The notes under the pieces were generated by a model. The model worked only from the letters and a program-made list of their open reading frames with translations. It did not search any database and was not told the DNA's origin. A stretch of DNA of 64,000 nt from Myxococcales bacterium (lineage in GTDB: Bacteria > Myxococcota_A > Polyangia > Haliangiales > Haliangiaceae), in the NCBI GenBank assembly GCA_947483555.1, contig CANKMW010000024.1, positions 30,709 through 94,708 on the forward strand. Reading direction: 5' to 3'. Shown here piece after piece: positions 34,008 to 42,576 of the stretch. The position numbers and the translations under genes were made by a program. Within the stretch, counting starts at the first letter, position 1, and each line of letters opens with the position of its first letter.

Positions 34008-34858
34008 TCAGCGCCGAGACCGTCGCCACCGACCTGCACGGCCACACCCGTTTCTCCGACGGGCGGGCCGAACCCGAGGACTACGTCGCGTTCCGCGCCG
34101 AGCTCGGCTTGCAGGTGATCGCGGTCTCGGATCACGACACCTTCGCCGCCGTGCCGCGCGCCGCGCACGCCGCGCGCACCCTCGACGTGACGCTGGTGCC
34201 GGCGATGGAGGTCACCGCCTTCATCCACGCCGGCACCGCGCGCGCCGAACAGGTCCACGTCCTCGCCTACTTTCCGCCCGGCCGCGCCCTCGACGGCTCG
34301 CTGGGCGAGACCCGCCTCGGCGCTCGCGCGGTCGCGGTCTGCGCACGGTGGCGGGCCCTGTGCCTGGCGTGGCTCGATGACCTGCCCGAAGAGCAACGCT
34401 GGTTCATCGACCCCGACCGGACCCTGGCGACCAGGCGCGGCACCGAGTTCCCGGCCCTGCAGGACTTTCTCGAGCTGGTCGCCAGCCGCAACCGGCTGGT
34501 CTACGACGACTTCATCCGCCACCACCGCAGCTTCTGGGACCAGGAGGTCGAGCTGTTTGGCTGGTCGCCCGAGGAGGCGATCGAGACCATCCGTGCCGAC
34601 GGTGGACTCGACGTGGTCGCGCACCCGGCGCGGGTCCGCGATCGGGCCCGGATGGATCGCGTGATCGACCACGCGGCCGGCATCGAGGTCTACACCTCGC
34701 GGCACAAGGAACGGGTGGCCGCCGACTGGCGGGCGCGTGCCGAGGGCGCCGGCAAGCACTGGACCGCCTCGGCCGACGATCACGGCCACGCCACCTACCT
34801 CCGGCCGCCCGACGGCACACCGCGACGCACCATCGAGCGCATCTGCGCCGGAGCCTGA
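34004..34858 (+). CDS. PHP-domain metal-dependent phosphoesterase
   Basis: A 284-residue PHP-family phosphoesterase. All metal-binding motifs are present in order: DLHGHTRFSDG (about residues 10-20), VSDHDTFAAVP (about 42), VPAMEVTAF (about 66), VVAHPARVRDRAR (about 204) and SADDHGHATYL (about 256). Such enzymes hydrolyse phosphoesters of nucleotides or sugars using a trinuclear metal centre. GTG 34004 overlaps the CBM21-like gene by 4 nt, and the stop is 1 nt before the amylase-radical SAM gene, so the three are translated as one unit. There is no export signal, so this protein works in the cytoplasm. The substrate is unknown; a phosphorylated sugar or nucleotide product of the neighbouring enzyme is a reasonable guess. 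Confidence 0.87.
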   Translation: MISAETVATDLHGHTRFSDGRAEPEDYVAFRAELGLQVIAVSDHDTFAAVPRAAHAARTLDVTLVPAMEVTAFIHAGTARAEQVHVLAYFPPGRALDGSLGETRLGARAVAVCARWRALCLAWLDDLPEEQRWFIDPDRTLATRRGTEFPALQDFLELVASRNRLVYDDFIRHHRSFWDQEVELFGWSPEEAIETIRADGGLDVVAHPARVRDRARMDRVIDHAAGIEVYTSRHKERVAADWRARAEGAGKHWTASADDHGHATYLRPPDGTPRRTIERICAGA

Positions 34859-34859
34859 C

Positions 34860-37800
34860 ATGACCTCGCTGCCCACCGCGACCACGCCCCCATCGGTGAC
34901 CGTGCGCGCGCGCCCCGCGGCGCCGACCGCCGCGCTCGAGCTGCGTGGCGAGCTGCCGTGCTGGTCGGTGGGCCACGCCATGAGCCCGACCGGCGACGGC
35001 TTCGAGCTGACCCTGCCGCTCGGGCCCGGCATCTACGCCATGAAGGCGCAAGCCCCGGGCGGCGCGTGGTGGATCGATCCGGCGTGGCGCACCATGCACG
35101 ACGGCGACGTCGAGAACGGCGCCCTCGTCATCGGCGGCACCGACGAGCCGGTGCTGCACGCGCCGGCGCCGCCGTGGCTCGATCGCGGCGACGACGGCGC
35201 CGTGATCGTGCGCGCCGGCCTGCGCCGCGGCGCGCGCTCGCGAGGGCTGTCGGTGCGCAGCGACGATGGTGCCGGTGTCACCGACCGCCGCATGCACGCG
35301 GTCGACGCCGACGCCTCCCACGTGTACTTCGAGGTCCGCCTGCCCGGCGCCGGGCGCCGGCTGGCGTACGCCTTCGCGCTCGACGATGGCCGCACCGTGG
35401 CCGGTCCGGGCGGCGCCTGGCTGGGGGTCGCGCTGAGCGATCTCCCGGTGCCGGCGCCGGCCTGGTGGCGCGACGCCGTGGTCTACACCGTCTTCGTCGA
35501 CCGCTTCCGCCGCGGCGGCGTGATCGACGGCCGCGCCGCGTGGGCCGAGCCCGGACGTTGCGATCGCGGCCACCGTGCCGGCGGCGATCTCCGCGGCGTC
35601 GCCGAGGCCCTGCCCTACCTGGCCGACCTCGGCGTCACGGTGGTTCATCTCACCCCGCTCTGCCCGGCGCCATCGCCGCACCGCTACGACGCCACCGATC
35701 CGCGCGCCGTCGATCCGGCGCTGGGCGGCGAGGCGGCGTTCGCGCGGCTATGCGACGACGCGCACGCCGCCGGCATCCGCGTGATCTGCGACGTGGCCGC
35801 GACCCACGTCGACCGCGACTTCGCGCCCTTCCAGGACGTGCTGGCCCGCGGCCCGGCGTCACCGTACTGGCCGTGGTTCGACGTCCATCGCTGGCCGTGC
35901 AGCGATGGCCCTGATCCCGGCTACGCCCATTACCAGAAAGGGCAGTGGCAGGAGCCGCTGCTGCGAACCGGCGAACCGGCGGTGGCCGACTGGCTGGTCG
36001 AGACCTTCGCGGCGTGGATCCGACGGGGCGCCGATGGCGTCCGGGTCGACGCCGCCGCCGATCTGCCGCTGCCGCTGGTGGCGCGGGTGCGCGCCGCGGT
36101 GCGCGCGGTGCGCGCCGACGCCGTCGTCTTCGGCGAGGTCGTGCCGGCGTGCCTGGACCGATTCACGCCGGCGGCGCTCGACGCCGCCACCGATTTCGCC
36201 GCCCGCGAGGCGGTGGTGGAGTGGTTGACCGGCCGGGCGACCGCGGACGACGTGGCCCGGGTGTGGGCGCGGCAACACCGGCGGGGCGCCGCCGGCGCGC
36301 GCGGCCTGGGCTTCGCCGGCACCCACGATCAGCCTCGCATCGCCACCATCACCGACGCGGCGCGAGCTCGGCTCGCGCTGCTCGTGGTCGCGCTCGGCGC
36401 CCGGGTGCCGCTGCTCTACTATGGCGACGAGGTCGGCCTGGCCGCCGCCGGCGACGCCGCCGCGCGCGGGTTCGAGGACTCGTGGCCCGATCGGCAGCCG
36501 ATGCCGTGGGACGAGTCGACCTGGGACCTGACCACGCACGACCTGGTCCGCGACGCCCTGGCCGTGCGCCGCGCGCGCGCCGTCCTGCGCGTCGGCGACG
36601 AGCACCTGCACGCCGACGGCGACGCGATCGTCATGCGCCGCCGGCGTGGCGACGAGGTGGTGGAGATCGTGCTCCACGGTGGCGGCACGCCGCTCGAGCT
36701 CGCGCTGTCACCGGGCGCCGGCGCGACCGTCCTGCTCGCCACCGGTGGCGCACGGCTCGACGGCGATCGGGTGCTGCTGCCGCCGGCCAGCGCGATCGTC
36801 ATCGATCGCTCGCCGCCACCGCTCGACCACGCCACCACGCTGCGGGCCCGCAACGGCGAGCTCGCCGCGCATGCCTTCGCCGAGGGCGTGCTCGATCTGC
36901 CGACCTACCCGGCGCACCTCTACCTGACCGTCACCGAGGCCTGCAACCTGCGATGCCAGCACTGCATCACCGATGCACCGGCCCGCACCCGCGACGGCCG
37001 CGCCCGGACCGCGCCGCCATGGCTGCTCGCGGCCATGACGGAGGCGTTCGCGCACGCCGACTACGTCGGCTTCACCCATGGCGGCGAGGCGCTGGCGTCG
37101 CCGGCGTTCCCGACCGCGCTGCGGGCCATCCAGCGCGCCCGCGGCGGCCGCCCCGTCGACATCCATCTGGCCACCAACGGCATGCTGCTCGATGGCGAGC
37201 GGGTGCGGACGCTGGTCGATCTCGGGGTGACCAGCATCATGATCTCGGTCGATGGCGCCACCCCGGCCACCAACGACCGCATCCGCGTGCTCGGCGACCT
37301 CCACCGCGTGCTCGACCACGTCGCGGCCGCCGTCGAGTGGCGGGCCCGCACCGGCGCCGATCTTCGCCTCGGCATCTCGACGGTGGTCGGCCGGACCAAC
37401 GTCGCCGAGCTGGCCGCGCTCGGCCGCACCTGTGTCGGCCTCGGCGTCGACTGGCTCAAGGTCGAGGAGACCTACGCGGTCAACGGCTTCGCGCGCGCCG
37501 ACGCGCTGGCGCCCGATTCACCCGAGGTCCGATCCGCGATGGCGGCACTCCACGACGTGGTCGCCGGCACCGGTCTGGTCGTGGTCGATCACCTGGCGCC
37601 GCCCGCGGCTTGCGGCTGCGCCGGCAGCCCTGACGCCGCCGCGTTCCGCTCCGCCGACGACTTCGCCAACCGCGCCCGCTTCCGTCCCTGCCGCGCCGCC
37701 TGGGAACAGGCCGCGGTCGATCCCGACGGCACCGTGCACCTGGTCGACTACGCCGGCCCGGTGCTCGGCAACCTGCTCGCGGCGCCGCTGCTCGAGCTGT

Positions 37801-37886
37801 GGAACGCGCCCGCCGCCACCTCCGCCCGCGCCGCGGCGCTCGCCGCGACCTCGCCCGCCCAGCGCCGTCGCTGCGTCGGCCCCTAG
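34860..37886 (+). CDS. Fusion of CBM48-GH13 alpha-amylase and radical SAM/SPASM enzyme
   Basis: A 1008-residue single frame joining two complete enzymes. Residues 1-195: E-set/CBM48-like modules (GFELTLPLGPGIYAMKAQAP, then AWWIDPAWRTMHDGD). Residues 200-660: GH13 with WWRDAVVYTVFVDRFRRGG, region I DVAATHVD (311-318), nucleophile Asp397 in GVRVDAAAD, acid/base Glu426 in VFGEVV, transition-state Asp490 in FAGTHDQPRI, then a domain-C-like sandwich; the catalytic triad is intact. Residues 685-1008: radical SAM with CNLRCQHC (Cys695, 699, 702; CX3CX2C), SMISVDGATPATNDRIR, and a SPASM-like end with CGC, CRAAW, DPDGTVHLVDYAGPVLGNLL and a near-terminal Cys. No frameshift or stop separates the halves. 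I know of no standard enzyme with this architecture; joint action on a glucan-linked substrate is inferred. Confidence 0.88.
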   Translation: MTSLPTATTPPSVTVRARPAAPTAALELRGELPCWSVGHAMSPTGDGFELTLPLGPGIYAMKAQAPGGAWWIDPAWRTMHDGDVENGALVIGGTDEPVLHAPAPPWLDRGDDGAVIVRAGLRRGARSRGLSVRSDDGAGVTDRRMHAVDADASHVYFEVRLPGAGRRLAYAFALDDGRTVAGPGGAWLGVALSDLPVPAPAWWRDAVVYTVFVDRFRRGGVIDGRAAWAEPGRCDRGHRAGGDLRGVAEALPYLADLGVTVVHLTPLCPAPSPHRYDATDPRAVDPALGGEAAFARLCDDAHAAGIRVICDVAATHVDRDFAPFQDVLARGPASPYWPWFDVHRWPCSDGPDPGYAHYQKGQWQEPLLRTGEPAVADWLVETFAAWIRRGADGVRVDAAADLPLPLVARVRAAVRAVRADAVVFGEVVPACLDRFTPAALDAATDFAAREAVVEWLTGRATADDVARVWARQHRRGAAGARGLGFAGTHDQPRIATITDAARARLALLVVALGARVPLLYYGDEVGLAAAGDAAARGFEDSWPDRQPMPWDESTWDLTTHDLVRDALAVRRARAVLRVGDEHLHADGDAIVMRRRRGDEVVEIVLHGGGTPLELALSPGAGATVLLATGGARLDGDRVLLPPASAIVIDRSPPPLDHATTLRARNGELAAHAFAEGVLDLPTYPAHLYLTVTEACNLRCQHCITDAPARTRDGRARTAPPWLLAAMTEAFAHADYVGFTHGGEALASPAFPTALRAIQRARGGRPVDIHLATNGMLLDGERVRTLVDLGVTSIMISVDGATPATNDRIRVLGDLHRVLDHVAAAVEWRARTGADLRLGISTVVGRTNVAELAALGRTCVGLGVDWLKVEETYAVNGFARADALAPDSPEVRSAMAALHDVVAGTGLVVVDHLAPPAACGCAGSPDAAAFRSADDFANRARFRPCRAAWEQAAVDPDGTVHLVDYAGPVLGNLLAAPLLELWNAPAATSARAAALAATSPAQRRRCVGP

Positions 37887-37947
37887 AACGCGCGATGGGC
37901 GATGGTCGCCAAGCTGATCGAGGAGGCGTACGCGACCCGCGCCGCCG

Positions 37948-39033
37948 CTACGACGACGGCGAAGGCCGGCCGGCGAAGATCGCCGCCAGCTCGGCGGCGG
38001 GCGTGACCTCGAGCTGATCGTAACGGCAGTCGGCGGCGGTTCGATCGGGGCGCCAGCGCCGGAAGTGGGTGGCGTGGCGGAAGCGCGTGCCCTGCAGGTG
38101 ATCGTACGCGACCTCGCAGACGCGTTCGGGCCGCAGCGGTTCCCACGACAGATCCTTGCCGCGGTTCCAGCGGCTGGTGGCGCCGGGTTGACGCACGGCC
38201 TGATCCTGAAGCTCGGCCCAGTCGCGCCACGGATGGGCGTCGAGGGCGCGCTCGCGCAACGGCTCGAGCTCCTGAGCCAGCTGCGCGCGCACCGCCTGGG
38301 TGAACGCCGAGCAGACCCCGACGTGGTGCAGGATGCCGGCCGCATCGTGCAGCCCGAGCAAGAGCGAGCCGACCAGCGTGCCCTTGCCGCCCTTGTACCA
38401 GCGGAAGCCGGCCACGGCGCAGTCGGCGGTGCGCTCGTGCTTCACCTTGACCAGGACGCGCTTGCCGGCGGCGTACGGAGCGGCCGGCGGCTTGGCGATC
38501 ACGCCATCGAAGCCGGCGCCCTCGAAGCGTGAGAACCAGTCGGCGGCGACCACCGGATCGCGGGTCATCGGGGTCACGAACACCGGCGGCGCGGCGGTGG
38601 CCAGCGCCAGCTCGAGGGCGGCGCGACGCTCGAGCTGCGGCCGCGCCCGCAGGTCCTCGTCACCGAGCGCGAGCAGATCCCAGGCCACGAACGATGCCGG
38701 CGTGCGCACCGCCAGCTCGGCGACTCGCGACGCGGCGGGATGGATACGTTGCAACAGGGCGTCGAAGTCGAGCGCGCCATCGGTGGCAATGACGATCTCG
38801 CCGTCGAGCACCGCCCGCTCGGGCAGGCTGGCGCGCAAGGGCTCGATCAACTCGGGGAAGTAGCGCTCGAGCGGCTTGCACTCCCGGCTCTGCAAGATGA
38901 TGCGGTCGCCATCGCGGAACACCAGGGCCCGGAACCCGTCCCATTTCGGCTCGTACAGCCAGTCGCCATCGGGGATGGCGTGGGCGAGCTTGCACAACAT
39001 GGGTTCGAGCGGCGGTACGAGCGGCAAGACCAC
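37948..39033 (-). CDS. ligC: ATP-dependent DNA ligase, LigC type
   Basis: A 361-residue stand-alone ATP-dependent ligase. The adenylated Lys is in YEPKWDGFRALVF (KWDGFR, about residues 29-34). Nucleotidyltransferase motifs III-V follow: LDGEIVI, SFVAWDLLALGDEDL, FDGVIAKPPAAPYAAGKR and LVKVKHERTADCAV. The OB-fold half contains FRWYKGGKGTLVGSLLLGL. Length and motifs match bacterial LigC or the ligase domain of LigD, but there is no polymerase or nuclease domain and no Ku gene nearby. A role in base-excision or single-strand-break repair is likelier than NHEJ. GTG 39033 has TAGGTT 6 nt upstream and diverges from the next gene across 36 bp. Confidence 0.9.
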   Translation of the reverse strand: MVLPLVPPLEPMLCKLAHAIPDGDWLYEPKWDGFRALVFRDGDRIILQSRECKPLERYFPELIEPLRASLPERAVLDGEIVIATDGALDFDALLQRIHPAASRVAELAVRTPASFVAWDLLALGDEDLRARPQLERRAALELALATAAPPVFVTPMTRDPVVAADWFSRFEGAGFDGVIAKPPAAPYAAGKRVLVKVKHERTADCAVAGFRWYKGGKGTLVGSLLLGLHDAAGILHHVGVCSAFTQAVRAQLAQELEPLRERALDAHPWRDWAELQDQAVRQPGATSRWNRGKDLSWEPLRPERVCEVAYDHLQGTRFRHATHFRRWRPDRTAADCRYDQLEVTPAAELAAIFAGRPSPSS

Positions 39034-39039
39034 CGCGCG

Positions 39040-39045
39040 AACCTA
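39040..39045 (-). promoter_or_regulatory. Putative leaderless -10 element for ligC
   Basis: TAGGTT on the minus strand, 6 nt before GTG 39033. It is back to back with the plus-strand hexamer at 39058-39063. Confidence 0.5.
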
Positions 39046-39057
39046 CCCCGTTCGCGA

Positions 39058-39063
39058 TATATT
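39058..39063 (+). promoter_or_regulatory. Putative leaderless -10 element for the repeat protein at 39070
   Basis: TATATT, the most AT-rich hexamer of the set, lies 6 nt before GTG 39070. Confidence 0.55.
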
Positions 39064-39069
39064 CGGGAC

Positions 39070-39963
39070 GTGACGTCCCGTCCGCGCCCCCGCGTGACGA
39101 TCGAGCTGGCGACGCGCGAAGTCGCGGAGCGACAGTGGCGCGACTACCTGCAGCGCGGCGGCGCCTACGCGCTCGGCGACGTGCCGGCCGACGACGCGGT
39201 GACCGTCGTGCTCGCACGCGACGGCATGCCCGAGATGGCGCTGGCGGCGAAGGCGGTGTACCGGATGGCCGCCGGCACCGGCTACGAGCTGGAGGGGTGG
39301 ACGCTGGAGTTGAAGGCGAAGATCGAGCGCTGGGTGACCGCCGAGCCCGAGACCGCGACCGCGACCGCGACCGCGACCGCGACCGAAACCGAGACCGAAA
39401 CCGAGACCGAGACCGAGACCGAAACCGAAACCGAGACCGCGACCGAAACCGAAACCGCGACCGAAACCGCGACCGAAACCGACGCCGAAACCGAAACCGA
39501 GACCGAAACCGAGACCGCGGCCGGCGCCGGTGGCCGGCACAAGCCCGCCGGCGAGAGCGTGATGGAGCGAGTCCGCCATCTACCCGCCCACCTCCAGGTC
39601 AAGCTGGCCCGCGAAGGCGACCAGCGCGAACGGGTCGCGCTCGAGCGCCTGTACGGCAAGGCGGTGTGGGAAGCGCTGCTGCGCAACGCGCGCGTGACCT
39701 TCCCAGAGGTGGCGCGGATCGCGCGCATGGGCACCCTGCCGGCGCCGCTGATGGAGCTGATCGTCAGCAACCCGTCGTGGCTGCGATCGCCCGAGGTCCG
39801 GCGGGCGCTGCTCACCAACACCCGGCTCGCTGCCGACATGATCCCGCGCGTGCTGCGCATGTTGCCCAAGCACGAGCTGCGCGTGGTGCCGACCCAGACC
39901 GCCTACCCGTTCGGGGTCCGCGACGCCGCCCGCAAGCTGCTCAAGGGCGCGACGACCGACTGA
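39070..39963 (+). CDS. Conserved protein with a Glu/Ala-Thr repeat linker between two domains
   Basis: A 297-residue protein in three parts. The N-terminal 90 residues ([48 protein letters not shown]) resemble myxobacterial PilZ-like modules. A roughly 55-residue linker of Glu-Thr and Ala-Thr dipeptides is encoded by 28 tandem hexamers. The C-terminal 130 residues ([87 protein letters not shown]) follow a HEAT-like helical pattern that I associate with conserved, unnamed myxobacterial proteins. GTG 39070 is fixed by the TATATT hexamer; the frame is open upstream but lies antisense to ligC. PilZ-like modules can bind cyclic di-GMP, but no RxxxR/DxSxxG site is evident here. Confidence 0.6.
   Translation: MTSRPRPRVTIELATREVAERQWRDYLQRGGAYALGDVPADDAVTVVLARDGMPEMALAAKAVYRMAAGTGYELEGWTLELKAKIERWVTAEPETATATATATATETETETETETETETETETATETETATETATETDAETETETETETAAGAGGRHKPAGESVMERVRHLPAHLQVKLAREGDQRERVALERLYGKAVWEALLRNARVTFPEVARIARMGTLPAPLMELIVSNPSWLRSPEVRRALLTNTRLAADMIPRVLRMLPKHELRVVPTQTAYPFGVRDAARKLLKGATTD
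39349..39516 (+). repeat. In-frame hexanucleotide repeat, 28 units of G(A/C)(A/G/C)-ACC type
   Basis: Tandem GCGACC, GAGACC and GAAACC hexamers (one GACGCC at 39481) coding for Ala-Thr and Glu-Thr dipeptides in the linker of the surrounding gene. It is the longest such repeat in the window, and its units are interspersed rather than in pure blocks. Confidence 0.92.
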
Positions 39964-40015
39964 CGATCGGGAGCTTGATGACGCGATCGATGATCAGTCG
40001 AGGATCAGTCGAGGA

Positions 40016-40990
40016 TCAGGTGCGATCGAGCGCGGTGTCGGCGAACGACGCCGGATCCTCGAGCGGCTCGAGGTGGGTGTCCACGATCGCGCCCTCGACG
40101 ACGGCCGCGACCGCACGCTCGAGCTCCTCGACCAGGGCGTGGCCGCGCGCGATCGTCCACTCACCGGGCACCACCACGTGCATCGACACGAACCGCCGCC
40201 GGCCCGACTCCCGGGTGCGCACGGCGTGGATCTGCACCGGCTCGGGGTAGCCGGCCAGGACCTTCCTGAGCGCGGCCAGCTCGTCCGGCGGCCAGGCCCG
40301 GTCGAGCAGGCCGAGGGCCGAGCTCCGCACGATGCGGACGCCGGTCCACACGATGTTGGCGGCGACCATCAAGGCGATGATCGGATCGAGGCGTTGCCAG
40401 CCGGTCAGCGCCACCGCCGCGACCGCGACCACGACGCCGACCGAGGTCCAGACGTCGGTCATCAGGTGGTGGCCATCGGCCTCCAGCGCGAACGACCGGT
40501 AGCGCCGGCCGGCGGACAGCAGGGTGCGGGCCACGACCAGGTTGACCAGCGATGCGCCGGCTGACACGCCGAGCCCGAGCCAGGCCTGGTCGATCGCTGC
40601 CGGCGCCTGCAGCCGTTCGATCGCGGTGTAGGCGATCAGCCCGGCCGCGACCAGGATCATCGAGCCCTCGGCGCCGCCGGCGAAGTTCTCGGCCTTCCCG
40701 TAGCCGTAGGCGTGCTCCTCGTCGGGCGCCCGGGCCGCGAGCCCGAGCATCAGCAAGGTAACCACCGCGGCGACCAGGTTGACCACCGACTCGAGCGCGT
40801 CGGACAACAGGCCGACCGACCCGGTCAGCCCCCACGCCGCCATCTTCAGCCCGATCGTCGTCACCGCCGCCGCGATCGACAGCCACGCGAACCTGGTCAG
40901 CGATGGCCCCGCGCCCCGCAGCGCGGCTCCCGTCCGCGGTCCGGCGCCCGGCCGCGGCCCGTCTGGCCCCGTAGACTCGGCGCTGGACAT
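40016..40990 (-). CDS. Cation diffusion facilitator (CDF) transporter
   Basis: A 324-residue CDF efflux transporter, which exports divalent metals (Zn, Fe, Mn, Co) in exchange for protons. About 27 Pro/Gly-rich residues precede six membrane segments. TM2 has GSVGLLSDALESVVNLVAA, in which the common HxxxD is replaced by ExxxN, as in a recognised subfamily. HAYGYGKAENFAG is the TM2-3 loop motif, and TM5 contains HHLMTDVWTSVGVV (HxxxD metal site). A cytoplasmic C-terminal domain of about 85 residues follows. The metal cannot be assigned. Three tandem GATCAGTCGAG-like 11-mers lie at 39991-40020 just before its stop. ATG 40990 is preceded by TAGAGT at 9 nt. Confidence 0.9.
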   Translation of the reverse strand: MSSAESTGPDGPRPGAGPRTGAALRGAGPSLTRFAWLSIAAAVTTIGLKMAAWGLTGSVGLLSDALESVVNLVAAVVTLLMLGLAARAPDEEHAYGYGKAENFAGGAEGSMILVAAGLIAYTAIERLQAPAAIDQAWLGLGVSAGASLVNLVVARTLLSAGRRYRSFALEADGHHLMTDVWTSVGVVVAVAAVALTGWQRLDPIIALMVAANIVWTGVRIVRSSALGLLDRAWPPDELAALRKVLAGYPEPVQIHAVRTRESGRRRFVSMHVVVPGEWTIARGHALVEELERAVAAVVEGAIVDTHLEPLEDPASFADTALDRT

Positions 40991-40999
40991 CGGCGGCTC

Positions 41000-41005
41000 A
41001 CTCTA
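41000..41005 (-). promoter_or_regulatory. Putative leaderless -10 element for the CDF transporter
   Basis: TAGAGT on the minus strand lies 9 nt before ATG 40990. Confidence 0.45.
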
Positions 41006-41067
41006 CCGCCGCCCGCCGCCCGCGACCCCGCCGCGGCTGCGACCTTCCGCCGCTGGCCCGATTCACC

Positions 41068-42450
41068 TCAGAAGCGGCGGTCCCAGTGGTAGGCGAGGCC
41101 GGCGCTGGCGCGGACGTCGAACCGCGTGAGCACGGCGTCGGCGGAGGTGCCGGCGACCAGGGCGTGGGCGGCCTCGACCCGGGCCAGCGCGTGCATGCCG
41201 TGGCCGAGCGACCAGGCGCCGTCGAGCGCGCCGCCGGAGACGACCTCGGCCGGCGGCGTGCCGCCCTCACGCCGGACCTGATCGCGGGCGGCGAAGACGA
41301 TGAGCGTCGCGGCGAGGTGCGAGCGCGCGTAGTCGAGGCGGGTGGTGATCCGATCGTCGACCACGAACTGAGCGTCGTAGGTCGGCAGATAATCGCGGGC
41401 GACCCGGACCTGGCCGCGCACCGGGCCGAGGATCCAGTCGAGCTGCAGGTGGGCGGCGGCGCCCGACTCTTCGACGACGTCGAGGGGTGGATCGCCGGCG
41501 CCGGTGGTGCCGGCGGCGCGGACGTAACCACCACCACCGCCGACGGTGACGTCGGGGGTGACGTGGATGCCCTCCATCTCGAGGGGAGTCAGCGTCACCG
41601 CGCCGGCGTCGCGGCCGCCGACGGCGGCGTCGTCGTCCTGGAAGCGCAGCTGGATGCGCATGAACCGGAACACCTGATCGTCGCCGGCCAGGCCCTGGCC
41701 GCGGCGGCGCCAGATCGCCGGCGCGCCATCGACGCTCGAGCCGATGGAGCCGAAGCCGCCGTCCTGATCCCGTGACACGTCGATCTGGATCTGGAACGGC
41801 ATGGCGTCGAGCTGGTGGTGCTCGCCGCGGTAACGATAGAAGCGGAGCTCGAAGTCGTAGATGTCGCCGCTGCGGCGATCGTCGAGAAGGACGGGCACCG
41901 CGAGCAGGGACGTGCGCACGTTGCCGCGCCGCGTGTACGCGAACTGGACGGTGTTGGCCGGCAGCGGCAGGCACGCCGAGCCGGTGAGCACGTACGAGGC
42001 GATCGCAGCGCCGTCCTCCCAGCCACCCAGCCCCGCGGCGCGAGCGCCCAGCACCCGGCACAGCGGCAGCTCCCACGCCGCCGCGACCGCCGCGGTGGCC
42101 GCCGCCGGGGTCGCCGCATCGAGGCCGGCGCCAGCGTCGAGATCGACGCGCACGTAGCCGCCCCGGTACTGGGCGGCGAGGTTCGAGACCAGGGGCCCGA
42201 GGATCGGATCGGTCAGCATGGTCCCGTACGCGGTCGCGAACGCCCACTCGACCTGGTGCGGATCGGCATAGGCCAGCTCGCGAGCGAGCTGGAGCACGTC
42301 GCGCAAGCGCCGGGCTTCCTCGAACCGCTCGGCGGCTCGATCGAGGACGCGCCGGGCATCGTCGGTGACGTCAGCGCGGACGGCGGTCCCGGATCCGGCG
42401 ACGCACACCGACGCCGACGCGATGATGGTGAACAGCGCTCGCCGCGACAC
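41068..42450 (-). CDS. Exported protein of unknown function, beta-rich
   Basis: A 460-residue protein with a signal peptide (FTIIASASVCVAGSGTAVRA, cleavage near residue 26). The N-terminal 90 residues are helical (ARRVLDRAAERFEEARRLRD). The rest alternates in a strand-like manner (FELRFYRYRGEHHQLDAMPF, VFRFMRIQLRFQDDDA, AHLQLDWILGPVRGQVRVAR, TRLDYARSHLAATLIVFAAR) and ends with ASAGLAYHWDRRF, a terminal Phe as in outer-membrane barrels. I recognise no family; a porin-like or surface-exposed role is inferred. The start is GTG 42450 with TATGGT 6 nt upstream. It diverges from the CehA-like gene across 126 bp that holds little besides the two promoters. Confidence 0.55.
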   Translation of the reverse strand: MSRRALFTIIASASVCVAGSGTAVRADVTDDARRVLDRAAERFEEARRLRDVLQLARELAYADPHQVEWAFATAYGTMLTDPILGPLVSNLAAQYRGGYVRVDLDAGAGLDAATPAAATAAVAAAWELPLCRVLGARAAGLGGWEDGAAIASYVLTGSACLPLPANTVQFAYTRRGNVRTSLLAVPVLLDDRRSGDIYDFELRFYRYRGEHHQLDAMPFQIQIDVSRDQDGGFGSIGSSVDGAPAIWRRRGQGLAGDDQVFRFMRIQLRFQDDDAAVGGRDAGAVTLTPLEMEGIHVTPDVTVGGGGGYVRAAGTTGAGDPPLDVVEESGAAAHLQLDWILGPVRGQVRVARDYLPTYDAQFVVDDRITTRLDYARSHLAATLIVFAARDQVRREGGTPPAEVVSGGALDGAWSLGHGMHALARVEAAHALVAGTSADAVLTRFDVRASAGLAYHWDRRF

Positions 42451-42456
42451 CCGGAC

Positions 42457-42462
42457 ACCATA
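42457..42462 (-). promoter_or_regulatory. Putative leaderless -10 element for the exported protein at 42450
   Basis: TATGGT on the minus strand lies 6 nt before GTG 42450. Confidence 0.5.
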
Positions 42463-42555
42463 TCGCGGCGGCCCGAGGGCGACGGTCTGGCATGCCGCCG
42501 GTTGTCGATCCCGTCACACCCGTGAAGTCAACGTGAACACGACGCCTCACTCGGG

Positions 42556-42561
42556 TAGCAT
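42556..42561 (+). promoter_or_regulatory. Possible -10 element for the CehA-like lipoprotein
   Basis: TAGCAT lies 15 nt before ATG 42577, which would leave a leader of about 8 nt; the weak GGGA at 42571-42574 is the only Shine-Dalgarno candidate. Confidence 0.35.
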
Positions 42562-42576
42562 CCACGGCGAGGGATC

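Noticed and set aside
37902..38006. 34-residue ORF (MVAKLIEEAYATR...) just after the amylase-radical SAM gene, considered as a RiPP precursor
   Set aside because: It overlaps the 3' end of ligC in antisense, has no Shine-Dalgarno sequence, and its C-terminus is plain Arg/Ala-rich shadow sequence. A conserved homologue next to other copies of the fusion would revive it.
37948..39033. ligC as part of a non-homologous end-joining locus
   Set aside because: No Ku, polymerase or nuclease gene is nearby and the neighbours are unrelated.
39349..39516. Repeat arrays considered as CRISPR or minisatellite spacers
   Set aside because: Units are six bases, contiguous and without spacers; they are simple-sequence repeats.
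39991..40020. Short GATCAGTCGAG direct repeats after the repeat protein, considered as an attachment site
   Set aside because: Only about 30 bp, no integrase or tRNA nearby; probably local slippage.
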